A DNA stretch of 64,000 bases from Geobacillus subterraneus (lineage in GTDB: Bacteria; Bacillota; Bacilli; Bacillales; Anoxybacillaceae): assembly GCF_001618685.1 (NCBI RefSeq), contig NZ_CP014342.1, positions 3,224,001 to 3,288,000 on the forward strand, read 5' to 3'. Each line of letters begins with the position of its first letter. The stretch's first letter is position 1. Position numbers and translations under genes: made by a program. This document shows positions 53,896 through 62,548 of this stretch, piece after piece. The notes under the pieces were generated by a model. That model searched no databases. It was not told the DNA's origin and was given only the letters and a program-made list of their open reading frames with translations.

Positions 53896-54708
53896 TTATG
53901 GTTGTTGTTTTAAGCCTTCCATATTCGGCTCTTTGCCGAACCATTTTTGGTAAATCTCTGCATATTTGCCGCTGTCAATCACTTTCTTTAACGCTTCGTC
54001 TACTTTTGCTTTCAATTCGCTATCTTTCGGGAAGATCATGCCATAATATTCCGAAGCGAAGTTTTGCGGATCTTCAATGACTTGCAATTTTTTGTCCGGA
54101 TTGTTTTTCACGTATTCGTTTGCCACCGCGTTGTCCGTGATGACAGCATCAACACCGCCGTTTAGCAGTTCCATAATGGCAACAACACTCGTTTCGAATT
54201 TTTTAATGTGATCGCCTTTGCCAAATAGCTTCTCCGCAGCTTCTTGACCGGTTGTCGCGTTTTGAACGCCGATCGTTTTCCCTTTTAAGTCAAGGGCGTT
54301 TTTCACCGGGCTGCCTTGTTTGACTAAGATGACTTGTGTTGCTTCAAAGTACGGAGCTGAGAAATCATAAGATTGTTTCCGCTCGTCCGTAATCGTAATG
54401 CCGGAAATGCCCATGTCGATTTCTTTGCTTTGCAGCGAAGCGAACAGCGGATCCCAGCCGATGTTTTTTAATTCATAATCCAAGCCGGCTTCTTTCATGA
54501 CCGCATCGAGAAGGTCAACGTCAAAACCAACGATTTTCCCTTTTTCCATATACTCGAACGGGGCAAATGCCGCGTCCGTTCCGACGGTGATTTTTTGCTT
54601 CGCTTCTTTTTCAGCGCCTGACGGAGAGCTTGTTTCTGTCGACTTGCCACAAGCGGCGAGCGCCATAAACAACGCAGCAACGACCGCTACGATCAAACCT
54701 TTCTTCAT
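53896..54708 (-). CDS. artJ: Arginine-binding lipoprotein ArtJ
   Basis: A 270-residue substrate-binding protein. The lipobox LAAC (Cys 20) is followed by a Ser-rich linker and the type II fold: GTDAAFAPFEYMEKGKIVGFDVDL, DMGISGITITDERKQSYDFS. Length and sequence agree with G. stearothermophilus ArtJ. It gathers arginine for ArtM-ArtP. Its promoter region is AT-rich (next entry). Confidence 0.95.
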   Translation of the reverse strand: MKKGLIVAVVAALFMALAACGKSTETSSPSGAEKEAKQKITVGTDAAFAPFEYMEKGKIVGFDVDLLDAVMKEAGLDYELKNIGWDPLFASLQSKEIDMGISGITITDERKQSYDFSAPYFEATQVILVKQGSPVKNALDLKGKTIGVQNATTGQEAAEKLFGKGDHIKKFETSVVAIMELLNGGVDAVITDNAVANEYVKNNPDKKLQVIEDPQNFASEYYGMIFPKDSELKAKVDEALKKVIDSGKYAEIYQKWFGKEPNMEGLKQQP

Positions 54709-54901
54709 TCTATAAAATCCCCCTTTGGAATCATTGTCGATGAACGATTATCATACTATCAATATTTTTGTGATTATGCAATAGGTTTTATAAAAATAAT
54801 TGTTTGAACATTTTGGTACTGCCGTATAAATGGGGAAAAGGCGAATTTTTCAATGTTTTTCGCCACATTAACTGAAGGACATATGGATAATATCATTTCA
54901 T

Positions 54902-54917
54902 ATGCATTTTTATAAAA
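54902..54917. promoter_or_regulatory. Possible ArgR/AhrC box between artJ and putP
   Basis: ATGCATTTTTATAAAA matches the ARG-box pattern (TGNATWWWWATNCA) except for one core position and the last base. It lies about 195 bases upstream of artJ and 200 upstream of putP. The whole gap 54709-55116 is AT-rich and holds no gene. Weak evidence. Confidence 0.3.
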
Positions 54918-55048
54918 TAATGTTTTATGTAAAAAAGATATAAACGATGGATTTTCAATTTACAGAATATTATACCAGGAAGAGAGAAGTATTGGCAAAG
55001 GTTTTATCAACCCGTTTATTGTAGCGATATGGAAAAAAATAAATACTA

Positions 55049-55078
55049 TTGTGTAAATACTATCAATTTCGTTATGAT
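55049..55078 (+). promoter_or_regulatory. Promoter of the proline symporter gene
   Basis: TTGTGT (55049-55054) and TATGAT (55073-55078) with an 18-base spacer, about 39 bases before the start. Confidence 0.55.
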
Positions 55079-55116
55079 GAAAGTGGTGACAAGACAGCAA
55101 AGGAAGGAGAGGTCAT

Positions 55117-56574
55117 ATGGTTTTATTTTCCGTCATTGTGTATTTAGTCGGCATGCTCTGGATCGGTTATTGGGCGTATAAACGGACGGCGAACTTGTCT
55201 GATTATATGCTCGGCGGCCGGACGCTCGGACCGGCAGTCACCGCGCTTAGCGCTGGGGCTTCCGATATGAGCGGCTGGCTGTTGATGGGGCTGCCGGGGG
55301 CGATGTATCTTGATGGGGTGAGCGCCGCATGGATCGTTATCGGCTTGACGCTGGGCGCTTACGCGAACTGGTTGTATGTCGCACCGCGGCTGCGCGTTTA
55401 CACCGAAGTAGCGGACGACTCGATTACGATTCCGGAATTTTTGGAAAACCGTTTCGGCGATGCGACGAAACTGTTGCGGATGGTATCCGGGATGGTTATT
55501 ATGATCTTTTTTACGTTTTACGTTTCATCCGGCCTTGTTTCGGGCGGTGTGTTGTTTGAAAATTCGTTTGGTGTCAGCTATCATACGGGGCTATGGATTG
55601 TCGGCGGCGTCGTCGTTGCCTATACATTGTTCGGCGGCTTTTTGGCCGTCAGCTGGACGGACTTTGTACAAGGGACGATCATGTTTATCGCCCTCATTCT
55701 TGTCCCGGTCGTGACGTTGTTCCATACAGGTGGTCCAGCTAATACAATGGAGACGATTCGCGCTATTGATCCGGCTTTGTTAGATTTATGGAAAGGGACA
55801 AGTTTTCTCGGCATTATTTCGTTGTTTGCCTGGGGGCTTGGCTATTTTGGCCAACCGCACATTATCGTCCGCTTTATGGCGATTAAGTCGGTGAAAGAAA
55901 TGAAAAGCGCCCGCCGCATCGGCATGGGCTGGATGATTTTCTCAGTCGTCGGGGCGATGTTGACGGGATTGTTTGGAATCGCTTACTTTTTTGAGCGCGG
56001 CATGAAACTCGATGATCCGGAAACGGTGTTTATCCAGCTTGGGGAAATTTTGTTCCACCCAGTCATCACCGGATTTTTGCTGGCGGCGATTTTGGCGGCG
56101 ATCATGAGCACGATTTCCTCACAGCTGCTCGTTACGTCAAGCTCGCTGACCGAAGATTTGTATAAGGTGCTGTTCCGCCGCTCGGCTTCAGATCAGGAGC
56201 TTGTTTTTGTCGGACGCCTGTCGGTGCTCCTTGTCGCCGTTGTCGCGACCGCGCTAGCCTACACGAAAAACGACACGATTTTAAACTTGGTTGGCTATGC
56301 GTGGGCCGGATTCGGTGCGTCATTTGGCCCGGTCATTTTGCTTAGCCTGTTTTGGCGGCGGATGACGAAATGGGGAGCGCTTGCCGGCATGGTTGCCGGG
56401 GCGGCAACCGTCATCTTATGGACGCAGTCAGACTACTTAAAAGGGCTGCTGTATGAAATGATCCCGGGATTTGCCGCGAGCTTGCTCGCCATTGTCGTTG
56501 TAAGCTTGCTGACGAAAGCGCCGGAAGGGAAAGTGGCCGAGCAGTTTGACCGATTTAAACAGTCGCTGTCATAA
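55117..56574 (+). CDS. putP: Sodium/proline symporter (PutP family)
   Basis: A 485-residue SSS-family symporter with about 13 transmembrane helices. It has DYMLGGRTLGPAVTALSAGASDMSGWLLMGLPGAMY, a hallmark of PutP and OpuE, and the sodium-site region AIMSTISSQLLVTSSSLTEDLY. ATG 55117 has AAGGAGAGG. It could be nutritional (PutP) or osmotic (OpuE). Length fits both. Confidence 0.94.
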   Translation: MVLFSVIVYLVGMLWIGYWAYKRTANLSDYMLGGRTLGPAVTALSAGASDMSGWLLMGLPGAMYLDGVSAAWIVIGLTLGAYANWLYVAPRLRVYTEVADDSITIPEFLENRFGDATKLLRMVSGMVIMIFFTFYVSSGLVSGGVLFENSFGVSYHTGLWIVGGVVVAYTLFGGFLAVSWTDFVQGTIMFIALILVPVVTLFHTGGPANTMETIRAIDPALLDLWKGTSFLGIISLFAWGLGYFGQPHIIVRFMAIKSVKEMKSARRIGMGWMIFSVVGAMLTGLFGIAYFFERGMKLDDPETVFIQLGEILFHPVITGFLLAAILAAIMSTISSQLLVTSSSLTEDLYKVLFRRSASDQELVFVGRLSVLLVAVVATALAYTKNDTILNLVGYAWAGFGASFGPVILLSLFWRRMTKWGALAGMVAGAATVILWTQSDYLKGLLYEMIPGFAASLLAIVVVSLLTKAPEGKVAEQFDRFKQSLS

Positions 56575-56582
56575 ACAAGACA

Positions 56583-56616
56583 AACAGGGTGTCCCTTGTC
56601 GCGGGGACACCCTGTT
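56583..56616 (+). terminator. Terminator after putP
   Basis: AACAGGGTGTCCC pairs with GGGACACCCTGTT around an 8-base loop. No T-run follows on the plus strand; on the minus strand TGTCTTGTTT follows, so it may serve the leftward nitrilase gene too. Confidence 0.7.
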
Positions 56617-56715
56617 GTCAAAAGGGGCCTTTCCTGATGTCTCAGCCTAAGTACAGGCGTTGTCGCGGCGTCATGTCGTCCGATCCCGGTCCGAGTGCGA
56701 GCGTCTGTCGCGGCG

Positions 56716-57606
56716 TCAGGCCGTCCCGTTCCAATCCGGGTACAAGTCGGTGCGGCGGTCGCGCCATGTCGTGACCGACCCTTTTTCCCGCACTTTGCGA
56801 AGAAGCGACAAGTCAAGGTCAGCGGTAATGATCATGTCGCCGTTGATCTCACCGGCAGCGAGCACGCCGCCGGGCGGGAACGGAATATCGTTTGGCGTGA
56901 TGACGGCCGCCTGGCCGAAGTTGGCGCGCATAAAGTCAACCGTCGGAAGCGAGCCGACCGTGCCGGTCGTGACGACATACACTTCGTTCTCGACCGCTCG
57001 CGCGTGGCAACAATACCTCACGCGGTAAAACCCGTGCCGGTCGTCGGTGCATGACGGACAGAAGATGACGTCAGCCCCTTTGGCGCGCGCCATGCGGACG
57101 ATTTCCGGGAACTCGATGTCATAGCACGTCAGCACGGCAATCGTCGCTTTGTCCGTTTCAAAGACGTGAAGCCCGTCACCCGGGGCGATGTTCCACTCGT
57201 TTACTTCCGTCGGGGTGATGTGCAGTTTGGCCTGCCGATGGACGTGTCCGTCCGGTGTAAAGAGATGGGCGGTATTATACAGTTTGCCGTCTTGGCGGAT
57301 GACATGCGTGCCGCCGATCAAATACATGCCCGTATCCTTGGCGAGTGACGTAAACAGCTCTGTGTACATTTCTGTATAACTCGGCAGGTCGTCAATCGTC
57401 GCTTGCCGCCCACCCTCAAGCGGAATGGAAAGCAATTGCGTCGTGAAAAACTCCGGAAACAACACAAACTCGGCATCAAACTCTTGCGCCGTTTTCACGT
57501 AATGCGTCACTTGCGCCGCAAACTCATCAAACGAACGGACCGTATGAAGATGATATTGCACAGCCGAAACGCGCAATGGCGGAACTCTCCTTTCTGCTTC
57601 TGTCAT
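56716..57606 (-). CDS. Carbon-nitrogen hydrolase (nitrilase superfamily)
   Basis: A 296-residue amidase-like enzyme. The catalytic Glu lies in LFPEFFTT, the Lys in AKLHITPTE, and the Cys in VLTCYDIEFPE; the triad is complete. Active-site NHH-like and C-terminal SVTTWRDRRTDLYPDWNGTA are seen. I chose ATG 57606, with GGAGACG upstream. Substrate unknown; most like acyl-amide hydrolases of Bacillaceae. Its 3' end borders degenerate repeats (56640-56760). Confidence 0.9.
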   Translation of the reverse strand: MTEAERRVPPLRVSAVQYHLHTVRSFDEFAAQVTHYVKTAQEFDAEFVLFPEFFTTQLLSIPLEGGRQATIDDLPSYTEMYTELFTSLAKDTGMYLIGGTHVIRQDGKLYNTAHLFTPDGHVHRQAKLHITPTEVNEWNIAPGDGLHVFETDKATIAVLTCYDIEFPEIVRMARAKGADVIFCPSCTDDRHGFYRVRYCCHARAVENEVYVVTTGTVGSLPTVDFMRANFGQAAVITPNDIPFPPGGVLAAGEINGDMIITADLDLSLLRKVREKGSVTTWRDRRTDLYPDWNGTA

Positions 57607-57725
57607 GGCGTATCGTCTCCATTTTACCATGGGGAAGCTTGTTTGTCGCTTTCCGATTTTCGAATCGCAGCAGGCTTTGTCCCAACTATACATATGCAAG
57701 ATGAAGAGTTAACCTCTCGCATCAT

Positions 57726-57790
57726 CCTGCAACCCTAATAGCAATTGCTCCAAAGATCCGGTAGATGCCATCTGCAAACTAGGTTGCAGG
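57726..57790. other. Gap between the nitrilase gene and pdxK
   Basis: This 343-base gap (57607-57949) contains no ORF I trust. CCTGCAACC (57726-57734) and GGTTGCAGG (57782-57790) form a 9-bp inverted repeat around 47 bases. I looked for a TPP riboswitch here and did not find one. Confidence 0.35.
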
Positions 57791-57923
57791 GTCAGAAGTT
57801 CTGTGCAGGCAAGGACAAATGTTGGTTTTTCAATGCGCATGTATATAGTAAAAAGCATGGGGGTTTAACATGAACAGCGAGGGCGTCGATTGGACAACTT
57901 GACAGCAGGACGCTTTCCCTGCT

Positions 57924-57948
57924 GAAAAAAGACAAGGCCGAAGCCTTG
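57924..57948 (-). terminator. Terminator of pdxK
   Basis: CAAGGC pairs with GCCTTG around a 4-base loop; the minus strand continues TCTTTTTTC. It directly follows the pdxK stop. Confidence 0.85.
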
Positions 57949-57949
57949 C

Positions 57950-58765
57950 CTATTGTTCCCCGTAGCGGCGGTAAGCGCCGTGATGCGTCGGGCCGACGTA
58001 TTCGTTTAACGGGAACGAATGGCGAATGGCAGCGGTGATGAATGCTTTAGCGGTGGCGATGGCGTCCTTAACCGGGCGGCCTTTCGCCAGTTCGGCAGCG
58101 ATGGCGGCTGAGAACGTGCAGCCAGCCCCGTGCGTGTACGCCGTTTCAATTCGTTCCGATTCAAGCAGTTCGAACGTTTTGCCGTCATAGAGGACGTCGA
58201 CCGCGTAGTCGTGCGGAATTTTCCGCCCGCCTTTGACAATGACATATGGCGCTCCGAACTCATGAATGCGTCCGGCCGCCTCTTTCATGTCCTCAACCGT
58301 TTCAATGCGCGTCAAACCGGACAATTGCGCCGCTTCAAACAAGTTCGGCGTCACGACCGTCGCTTTTGGCACGAGCGTTTCACGATAGCACACCGTATTT
58401 TCCGGGTGAAGCGGCTCGTCGGCCCCTTTGCATACCATCACCGGGTCGACGACCGCGTTTTTCAATCCATGTTTTTCAATGGTGCGCGCCGCCAATTCAA
58501 TGATATCGGTTGTCGGAAGCATGCCTGTTTTTAAGGCATCAATCCCGACGCCGACGATGATCGTCTCCAGCTGGGCCTCGATCGTCGCCAAGTCTACCGG
58601 GAAGACTTGATGCGCCCAACGGTTGTGCGGATCCATGGCGACGATTGTCGTGATCGCCGTCATGCCGTATACGCCAAGCTCTTGGAATGTTTTCAGGTCC
58701 GCCTGCAGCCCGGCGCCGCCGCTGCTGTCCGAGCCGGCGATCGTCAATGCTTTTGGCATCGTCAT
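57950..58765 (-). CDS. pdxK: Pyridoxal/pyridoxine kinase PdxK
   Basis: A 271-residue ThiD-fold kinase beginning [34 protein letters not shown]. It has [10 protein letters not shown] and the anion-hole motif [12 protein letters not shown]. Its length and sequence match B. subtilis PdxK rather than ThiD. It phosphorylates B6 vitamers. I chose ATG 58765, 8 bases after AAAGGAG, from several in-frame starts. Confidence 0.93.
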   Translation of the reverse strand: MTMPKALTIAGSDSSGGAGLQADLKTFQELGVYGMTAITTIVAMDPHNRWAHQVFPVDLATIEAQLETIIVGVGIDALKTGMLPTTDIIELAARTIEKHGLKNAVVDPVMVCKGADEPLHPENTVCYRETLVPKATVVTPNLFEAAQLSGLTRIETVEDMKEAAGRIHEFGAPYVIVKGGRKIPHDYAVDVLYDGKTFELLESERIETAYTHGAGCTFSAAIAAELAKGRPVKDAIATAKAFITAAIRHSFPLNEYVGPTHHGAYRRYGEQ

Positions 58766-58810
58766 CGTCATCACTCCTTTGTTCTACAAGATTATACCAT
58801 GAAGCCGCCC

Positions 58811-59410
58811 TCAAGGACGAAATAGTTGTTCTACATCAACAGAAAAACCGTCAAGCGCGCGCGAACATGCCATGCCGGTTTCTTTCCAGACGCCGGCTTG
58901 TTCATATTGTCCATTGTCATTGAGCGAGTAGATTTGCACAACACGATGCATGGGGTTCACGATCCAGTATTCATAGACTCCGTATTGCATATACAAATTC
59001 AATTTGAACACGAGATCGTACGCCTGGTTGGAAGGGCTTAAAATCTCGATGATCAGCGTTGGGACGCCGACAAATTTTGTATCCGTTAATCCACTTCGAT
59101 CACAGATCACGGTTAAATCAGGGACGACAATTTTCTTGCCTTCGATTCGTTCGTTCTTTAGTTCGATATCAAACGGGGCATGAAACACTTCACACGGCTT
59201 TCCTTCTAAAAAATGGAACAGTTGGACGTGCAGCCGTCCCGATATGCGTTGGTGCTGGGTCGAAGGGGAGGGAGACATCAACACAGCGCCATCAATGTAT
59301 TCTAAAACGCGGTCGGTTGTTTCCCGCATGCGATAAAATTCTTCAAGCGATACCGCCTGTTTTCCCGGAACGTTCACGAAATCACCTTCTTTCCAGCTTT
59401 CTATTTTCAT
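58811..59410 (-). CDS. Uma2 family (DUF820) endonuclease-like protein
   Basis: A 199-residue protein of the PD-(D/E)XK Uma2 family. MSLEEF-like start region (VSLEEFYRMRETTDRVLEYIDGAVLMSPSPSTQHQ) is the family hallmark. The active-site residues lie in VVPDLTVIC and LIIEILSPSNQAYDLVFKLNLYMQYGVYEYWIV. Start at ATG 59410 (MKIESW); no strong ribosome site is seen. Just upstream lies a solo IS605-type end. Biological role is unknown; many copies occur near mobile DNA. Confidence 0.88.
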   Translation of the reverse strand: MKIESWKEGDFVNVPGKQAVSLEEFYRMRETTDRVLEYIDGAVLMSPSPSTQHQRISGRLHVQLFHFLEGKPCEVFHAPFDIELKNERIEGKKIVVPDLTVICDRSGLTDTKFVGVPTLIIEILSPSNQAYDLVFKLNLYMQYGVYEYWIVNPMHRVVQIYSLNDNGQYEQAGVWKETGMACSRALDGFSVDVEQLFRP

Positions 59411-59459
59411 TATACACTGGCCGCTTTGCCGAACGAAAATGATTTGGCACAACGCAACG

Positions 59460-59510
59460 GGTGACATACTCCCGCCACCTACGTTCACTTGGAGAAATGG
59501 GGGCCTTGTC
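59460..59510 (-). mobile_element. Solo IS200/IS605-type right end upstream of the Uma2 gene
   Basis: On the minus strand CCCCCA pairs with TGGCGGG (one bulged C) and is followed by AGTATGTCAC. The stretch AAGTGAACGTAGGTGG, GGGAG, TCAC parallels the element at 21816-21907 (AAGCGAAGCGTAGGTGG, GGGGAG, TTCAC), including the bulge. It resembles IS605-type right ends. No transposase gene is nearby. Confidence 0.5.
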
Positions 59511-59522
59511 GGTTTAGGATGA

Positions 59523-59550
59523 TAAAAAAAAGCCGCCCGCATAGGGCGGC
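59523..59550 (-). terminator. Terminator of ald
   Basis: GCCGCCC pairs with GGGCGGC around a 5-base loop, and the minus strand continues with eight T residues. It lies about 74 bases after the ald stop. Confidence 0.9.
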
Positions 59551-59623
59551 CATTTCTGGCAGTGAATGGGCAGCGATGAACATGCGGCCGACCGCGCGCG
59601 TTGCCGGCCGCGTCAATCAGCGG

Positions 59624-60757
59624 TTAGTTGGCGGCCAATGTTTTGCCGAGCGCTTCACGGGCCGGGACATAGCGGTAGCCGAGGTCGCGGGCGACCGCTT
59701 CGTACGTGATCTCGCCGTTGGCGACGTTGACGCCAAGCTCGAGCGCCGGGTTGTCTGCAATGGCTTGGGTGACGCCTTTATTAGCGATTTGCAAGGCATA
59801 CGGCATCGTGACGTTCGTCAAGGCGATCGTCGATGTGCGCGGAACAGCGCCCGGCATGTTGGCGACCGCATAATGGACGACACCATGTTTCACGTAGGTC
59901 GGGTCATCATGTGTCGTGACGTGGTCGCTCGTTTCGACGATGCCGCCTTGGTCGATGGCGACATCGACAATGACTGACCCCGGTTTCATTGCTTTCACCA
60001 TATCCTCAGTGACTAGTTTTGGCGCCCGTGCGCCCGGGATGAGAACCGCACCGATGACAAGGTCAGCCTCGGCGACAGCTTCAGCGATGTTCATTGGGTT
60101 GGACATGAGTGTTGTAATTTGATGGCCGAAAATGTCGTCAAGCTCACGGAGACGATCAGCGTTCAAGTCGATGATCGTCACGTCCGCGCCAAGGCCGACC
60201 GCGACCTTCGCTGCATTCGTGCCGACGACCCCGCCGCCGATGATCGCGACTTTGCCGCGGGCAACGCCAGGGACGCCGCCAAGCAAAATGCCTTTGCCTC
60301 CGTACGGTTTTTCCAAAAATTGCGCCCCGATTTGCGCAGCCATCCGCCCGGCGACTTCGCTCATCGGCGTGAGCAGCGGCAACGTGCGGCCGACTTGCAC
60401 CGTCTCATAAGCGATGGCGATGACGCCGCTTTCTTTTAAGGCGCGCGCCAACTCTGGCTCTGCCGCCAAATGCAAATAGGTGAACAAAATAAGACCCGGA
60501 CGGAAATAGCCGTATTCACTTGGCTGCGGCTCTTTGACTTTCATGATCATATCAGCCTGCGCCCAAACGTCTTCGGCGCGTTCGATGATTCGCGCCCCGG
60601 CACGGGCGTAATCATCATCATTGAAACCGCTTCCAATCCCTGCCTCTTTCTCAATGAGTACCGTATGTCCTGCCTGAACGAACGACAATACGCCCGCGGG
60701 CGTAATGGCGACACGGTTTTCGTTATTTTTAATTTCCTTTGGCACTCCAATAATCAT
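59624..60757 (-). CDS. ald: Alanine dehydrogenase
   Basis: A 377-residue NAD-dependent enzyme converting L-alanine to pyruvate and ammonia. It begins [23 protein letters not shown]; the NAD-binding fold is [28 protein letters not shown]. The catalytic Lys and His lie in MKVKEPQ and TYLHLAA. Length is normal. It is important for sporulation in Bacillus. The regulator adeR lies just upstream on the same strand. Confidence 0.97.
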   Translation of the reverse strand: MIIGVPKEIKNNENRVAITPAGVLSFVQAGHTVLIEKEAGIGSGFNDDDYARAGARIIERAEDVWAQADMIMKVKEPQPSEYGYFRPGLILFTYLHLAAEPELARALKESGVIAIAYETVQVGRTLPLLTPMSEVAGRMAAQIGAQFLEKPYGGKGILLGGVPGVARGKVAIIGGGVVGTNAAKVAVGLGADVTIIDLNADRLRELDDIFGHQITTLMSNPMNIAEAVAEADLVIGAVLIPGARAPKLVTEDMVKAMKPGSVIVDVAIDQGGIVETSDHVTTHDDPTYVKHGVVHYAVANMPGAVPRTSTIALTNVTMPYALQIANKGVTQAIADNPALELGVNVANGEITYEAVARDLGYRYVPAREALGKTLAAN

Positions 60758-60810
60758 GAATATCGTTCCTCCTCATCAAAAGTAGCCTTACTTATAGTAT
60801 AAAAGAGAAG

Positions 60811-60830
60811 GAACAGGCCGGGCATTGTTC
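60811..60830. promoter_or_regulatory. Candidate AdeR operator at the ald promoter
   Basis: GAACA and TGTTC form an inverted repeat with a 10-base spacer over the poor -35 (TGCCCG) of a minus-strand promoter whose -10 is TATACT (60796-60801). A weak -35 fits activator dependence. Proposed from position; binding is untested. Confidence 0.35.
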
Positions 60831-60873
60831 AAAAAAGAGAAAGAAGCGCACGGTTTTTGTGGATTTTCACAAA

Positions 60874-62109
60874 TTAGTTGTGCGCTTCATATTTTGCTAA
60901 TTTAATATCGATATATAATTTGATTTTCTGATTCATGTCATGGAGATCGAGCTCGGCGATGTCAGCGATTCTCTTCAGCCGGTAGGCGAGCGTGTTCGGA
61001 TGAACGTTGAGAGCGTCGGCAGTTTCTTGTACGTTTTCATTATGATCAAAAAATGTTTCGAACGTTTTCACTAAGTCGCTATGATGCCTTTGATCGTACA
61101 TGTGCAGCTTGGCCAAAGCGGGGTTGGTCCATTCCCCTTGCCGCTTTTGTTCAAGCAGAAAATCAAAAAACTGATAAATGCCGAGCTGGGCGTAGCCGTA
61201 AACGGCCTTTATTTCGCTGCCGAATTTTTCTTTCAGCGCCAGCACAGCGAGCGCTTCGCGATAGCTTTTTTCGATCAGCCGATATGACTCGTACACGCCG
61301 CCGAATCCGCTTTGCACATCGTGAATATGAAACCGCTCCTTCATTTTTGCGGAAAATGACTCGATGAATGCGTTCAGTTCTTTTAACGGCTGGTCCGTTT
61401 TCGGCGCCGCCAGCAAAATGACGTCACGGCCGTCGGTCGTATAAAGGAGGAGCGAAAGTTGTTGGGTCGTTTGCAACAGGTAGGAAATTTGCCGTTCCAT
61501 TTCAGCGGTCAAATCGGCCGCAAAACGGAAGACAACGACAGCAAACTGCGGCGCTGCCGTAATTTGCATCGCGGCAAGATGGGCGCGGATTTCGTCTTCG
61601 GTCGCGATATGGCCGGTGAGCAGTTTCCAAAACAGCTCTTGCACCCGCTCCTCTTTTTTGTTTTTGCGCATATACAGCTGCAGCACTTTGTTTTTCGCCG
61701 CTTTGGCCGCCAGCTTCAGCCATTCCATCTCCTCAGGGGAGAGCGTCCGGTTCGTTTCGAGCACCCAAATGAAGCCGATCACTTCATCGTTTTTCCAAAT
61801 AGAGACGGCGACACGGCTGCCGAGGCCGACATCTTCAATGGGCGGCACGCGCACCGGCTCGCGGCTTTTCAGCAGCGCGGGGATGGCGCCTTGCTTCCAT
61901 AAGCTGTTGATCACTTTTTCCGGCACGCGCCGGCTAATGATCGTCGCCGTCCGCGCCGGGTCGGTGTAATCGTCATGGGCGCTGTAGGCGATCAGCCGAT
62001 GATTGGCGTCCTCGATCGTCACCGGACAGCGCAGCACATCGCTGACGCGGTCGGCAAACTCTTCAAGGCTGTCAAACTCGCCGCGGAACGGGTCAGTATA
62101 CGAGGGCAT
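60874..62109 (-). CDS. adeR: PucR-family transcriptional activator AdeR
   Basis: A 411-residue regulator. An N-terminal GAF-like sensor region (about 1-150) is followed by a middle CdaR/GGDEF-like segment and a C-terminal PucR HTH: FFDHNENVQETADALNVHPNTLAYRLKRIADIA. In B. subtilis AdeR (YukF) activates ald and lies next to it. Here the gene is directly upstream of ald and on the same strand. An inverted repeat GAATAT(AAAG)ATATTC at 62141-62156, 32 bases before the start, may be an autoregulatory site. Confidence 0.9.
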   Translation of the reverse strand: MPSYTDPFRGEFDSLEEFADRVSDVLRCPVTIEDANHRLIAYSAHDDYTDPARTATIISRRVPEKVINSLWKQGAIPALLKSREPVRVPPIEDVGLGSRVAVSIWKNDEVIGFIWVLETNRTLSPEEMEWLKLAAKAAKNKVLQLYMRKNKKEERVQELFWKLLTGHIATEDEIRAHLAAMQITAAPQFAVVVFRFAADLTAEMERQISYLLQTTQQLSLLLYTTDGRDVILLAAPKTDQPLKELNAFIESFSAKMKERFHIHDVQSGFGGVYESYRLIEKSYREALAVLALKEKFGSEIKAVYGYAQLGIYQFFDFLLEQKRQGEWTNPALAKLHMYDQRHHSDLVKTFETFFDHNENVQETADALNVHPNTLAYRLKRIADIAELDLHDMNQKIKLYIDIKLAKYEAHN

Positions 62110-62471
62110 ATTTGCTTTCCCCCTAACGTTCGTTATTAGAGAATATAAAGATATTCGTTTTCAAGTTGTGGCTAGCAGGCATATATGACTAGACATTGTT
62201 TTACCAACTATATAACGGTTTCATCATAACTTATGCATCGTCAGCTGTAAATCAGCACGTATGGGTATATTTTGAGATGACTGAACATGTTGCTGTTTAA
62301 ACGAGGGCAAGCGCCTAAGGTTTGTAGCAGCTTCCCACTTTCCTTGCGCCATATCTGTGAAATGGTGAGGCAATGTATTATGTTTTGTTTCGGGGTGAGG
62401 GAACTGTCTATCCTGCACGGGAATTCAATGTTTCAAAATATTATATAACTTCATAATATGCTAAATTTTCA

Positions 62472-62532
62472 TTGACAGAAAGAAGATATGTCAAATAAAA
62501 TGGACTTAAAGTATATCTGTCGACAGTCGACA
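62472..62532 (+). promoter_or_regulatory. Promoter and operator of the GntR-type regulator
   Basis: TTGACA (62472-62477) and TAAAAT (62496-62501) with an 18-base spacer precede the perfect palindrome TGTCGACAGTCGACA (62518-62532). The operator covers the expected start of transcription, which fits autorepression. Within 62157-62471 I see no gene. Confidence 0.65.
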
Positions 62533-62548
62533 AAGTAGGTGAAGGCAA

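Noticed and set aside
57607-57949. TPP riboswitch upstream or downstream of pdxK
   Set aside because: The conserved CUGAGA and ACCUGAUC elements are absent, and the gene is PdxK-like rather than thiamine-specific.
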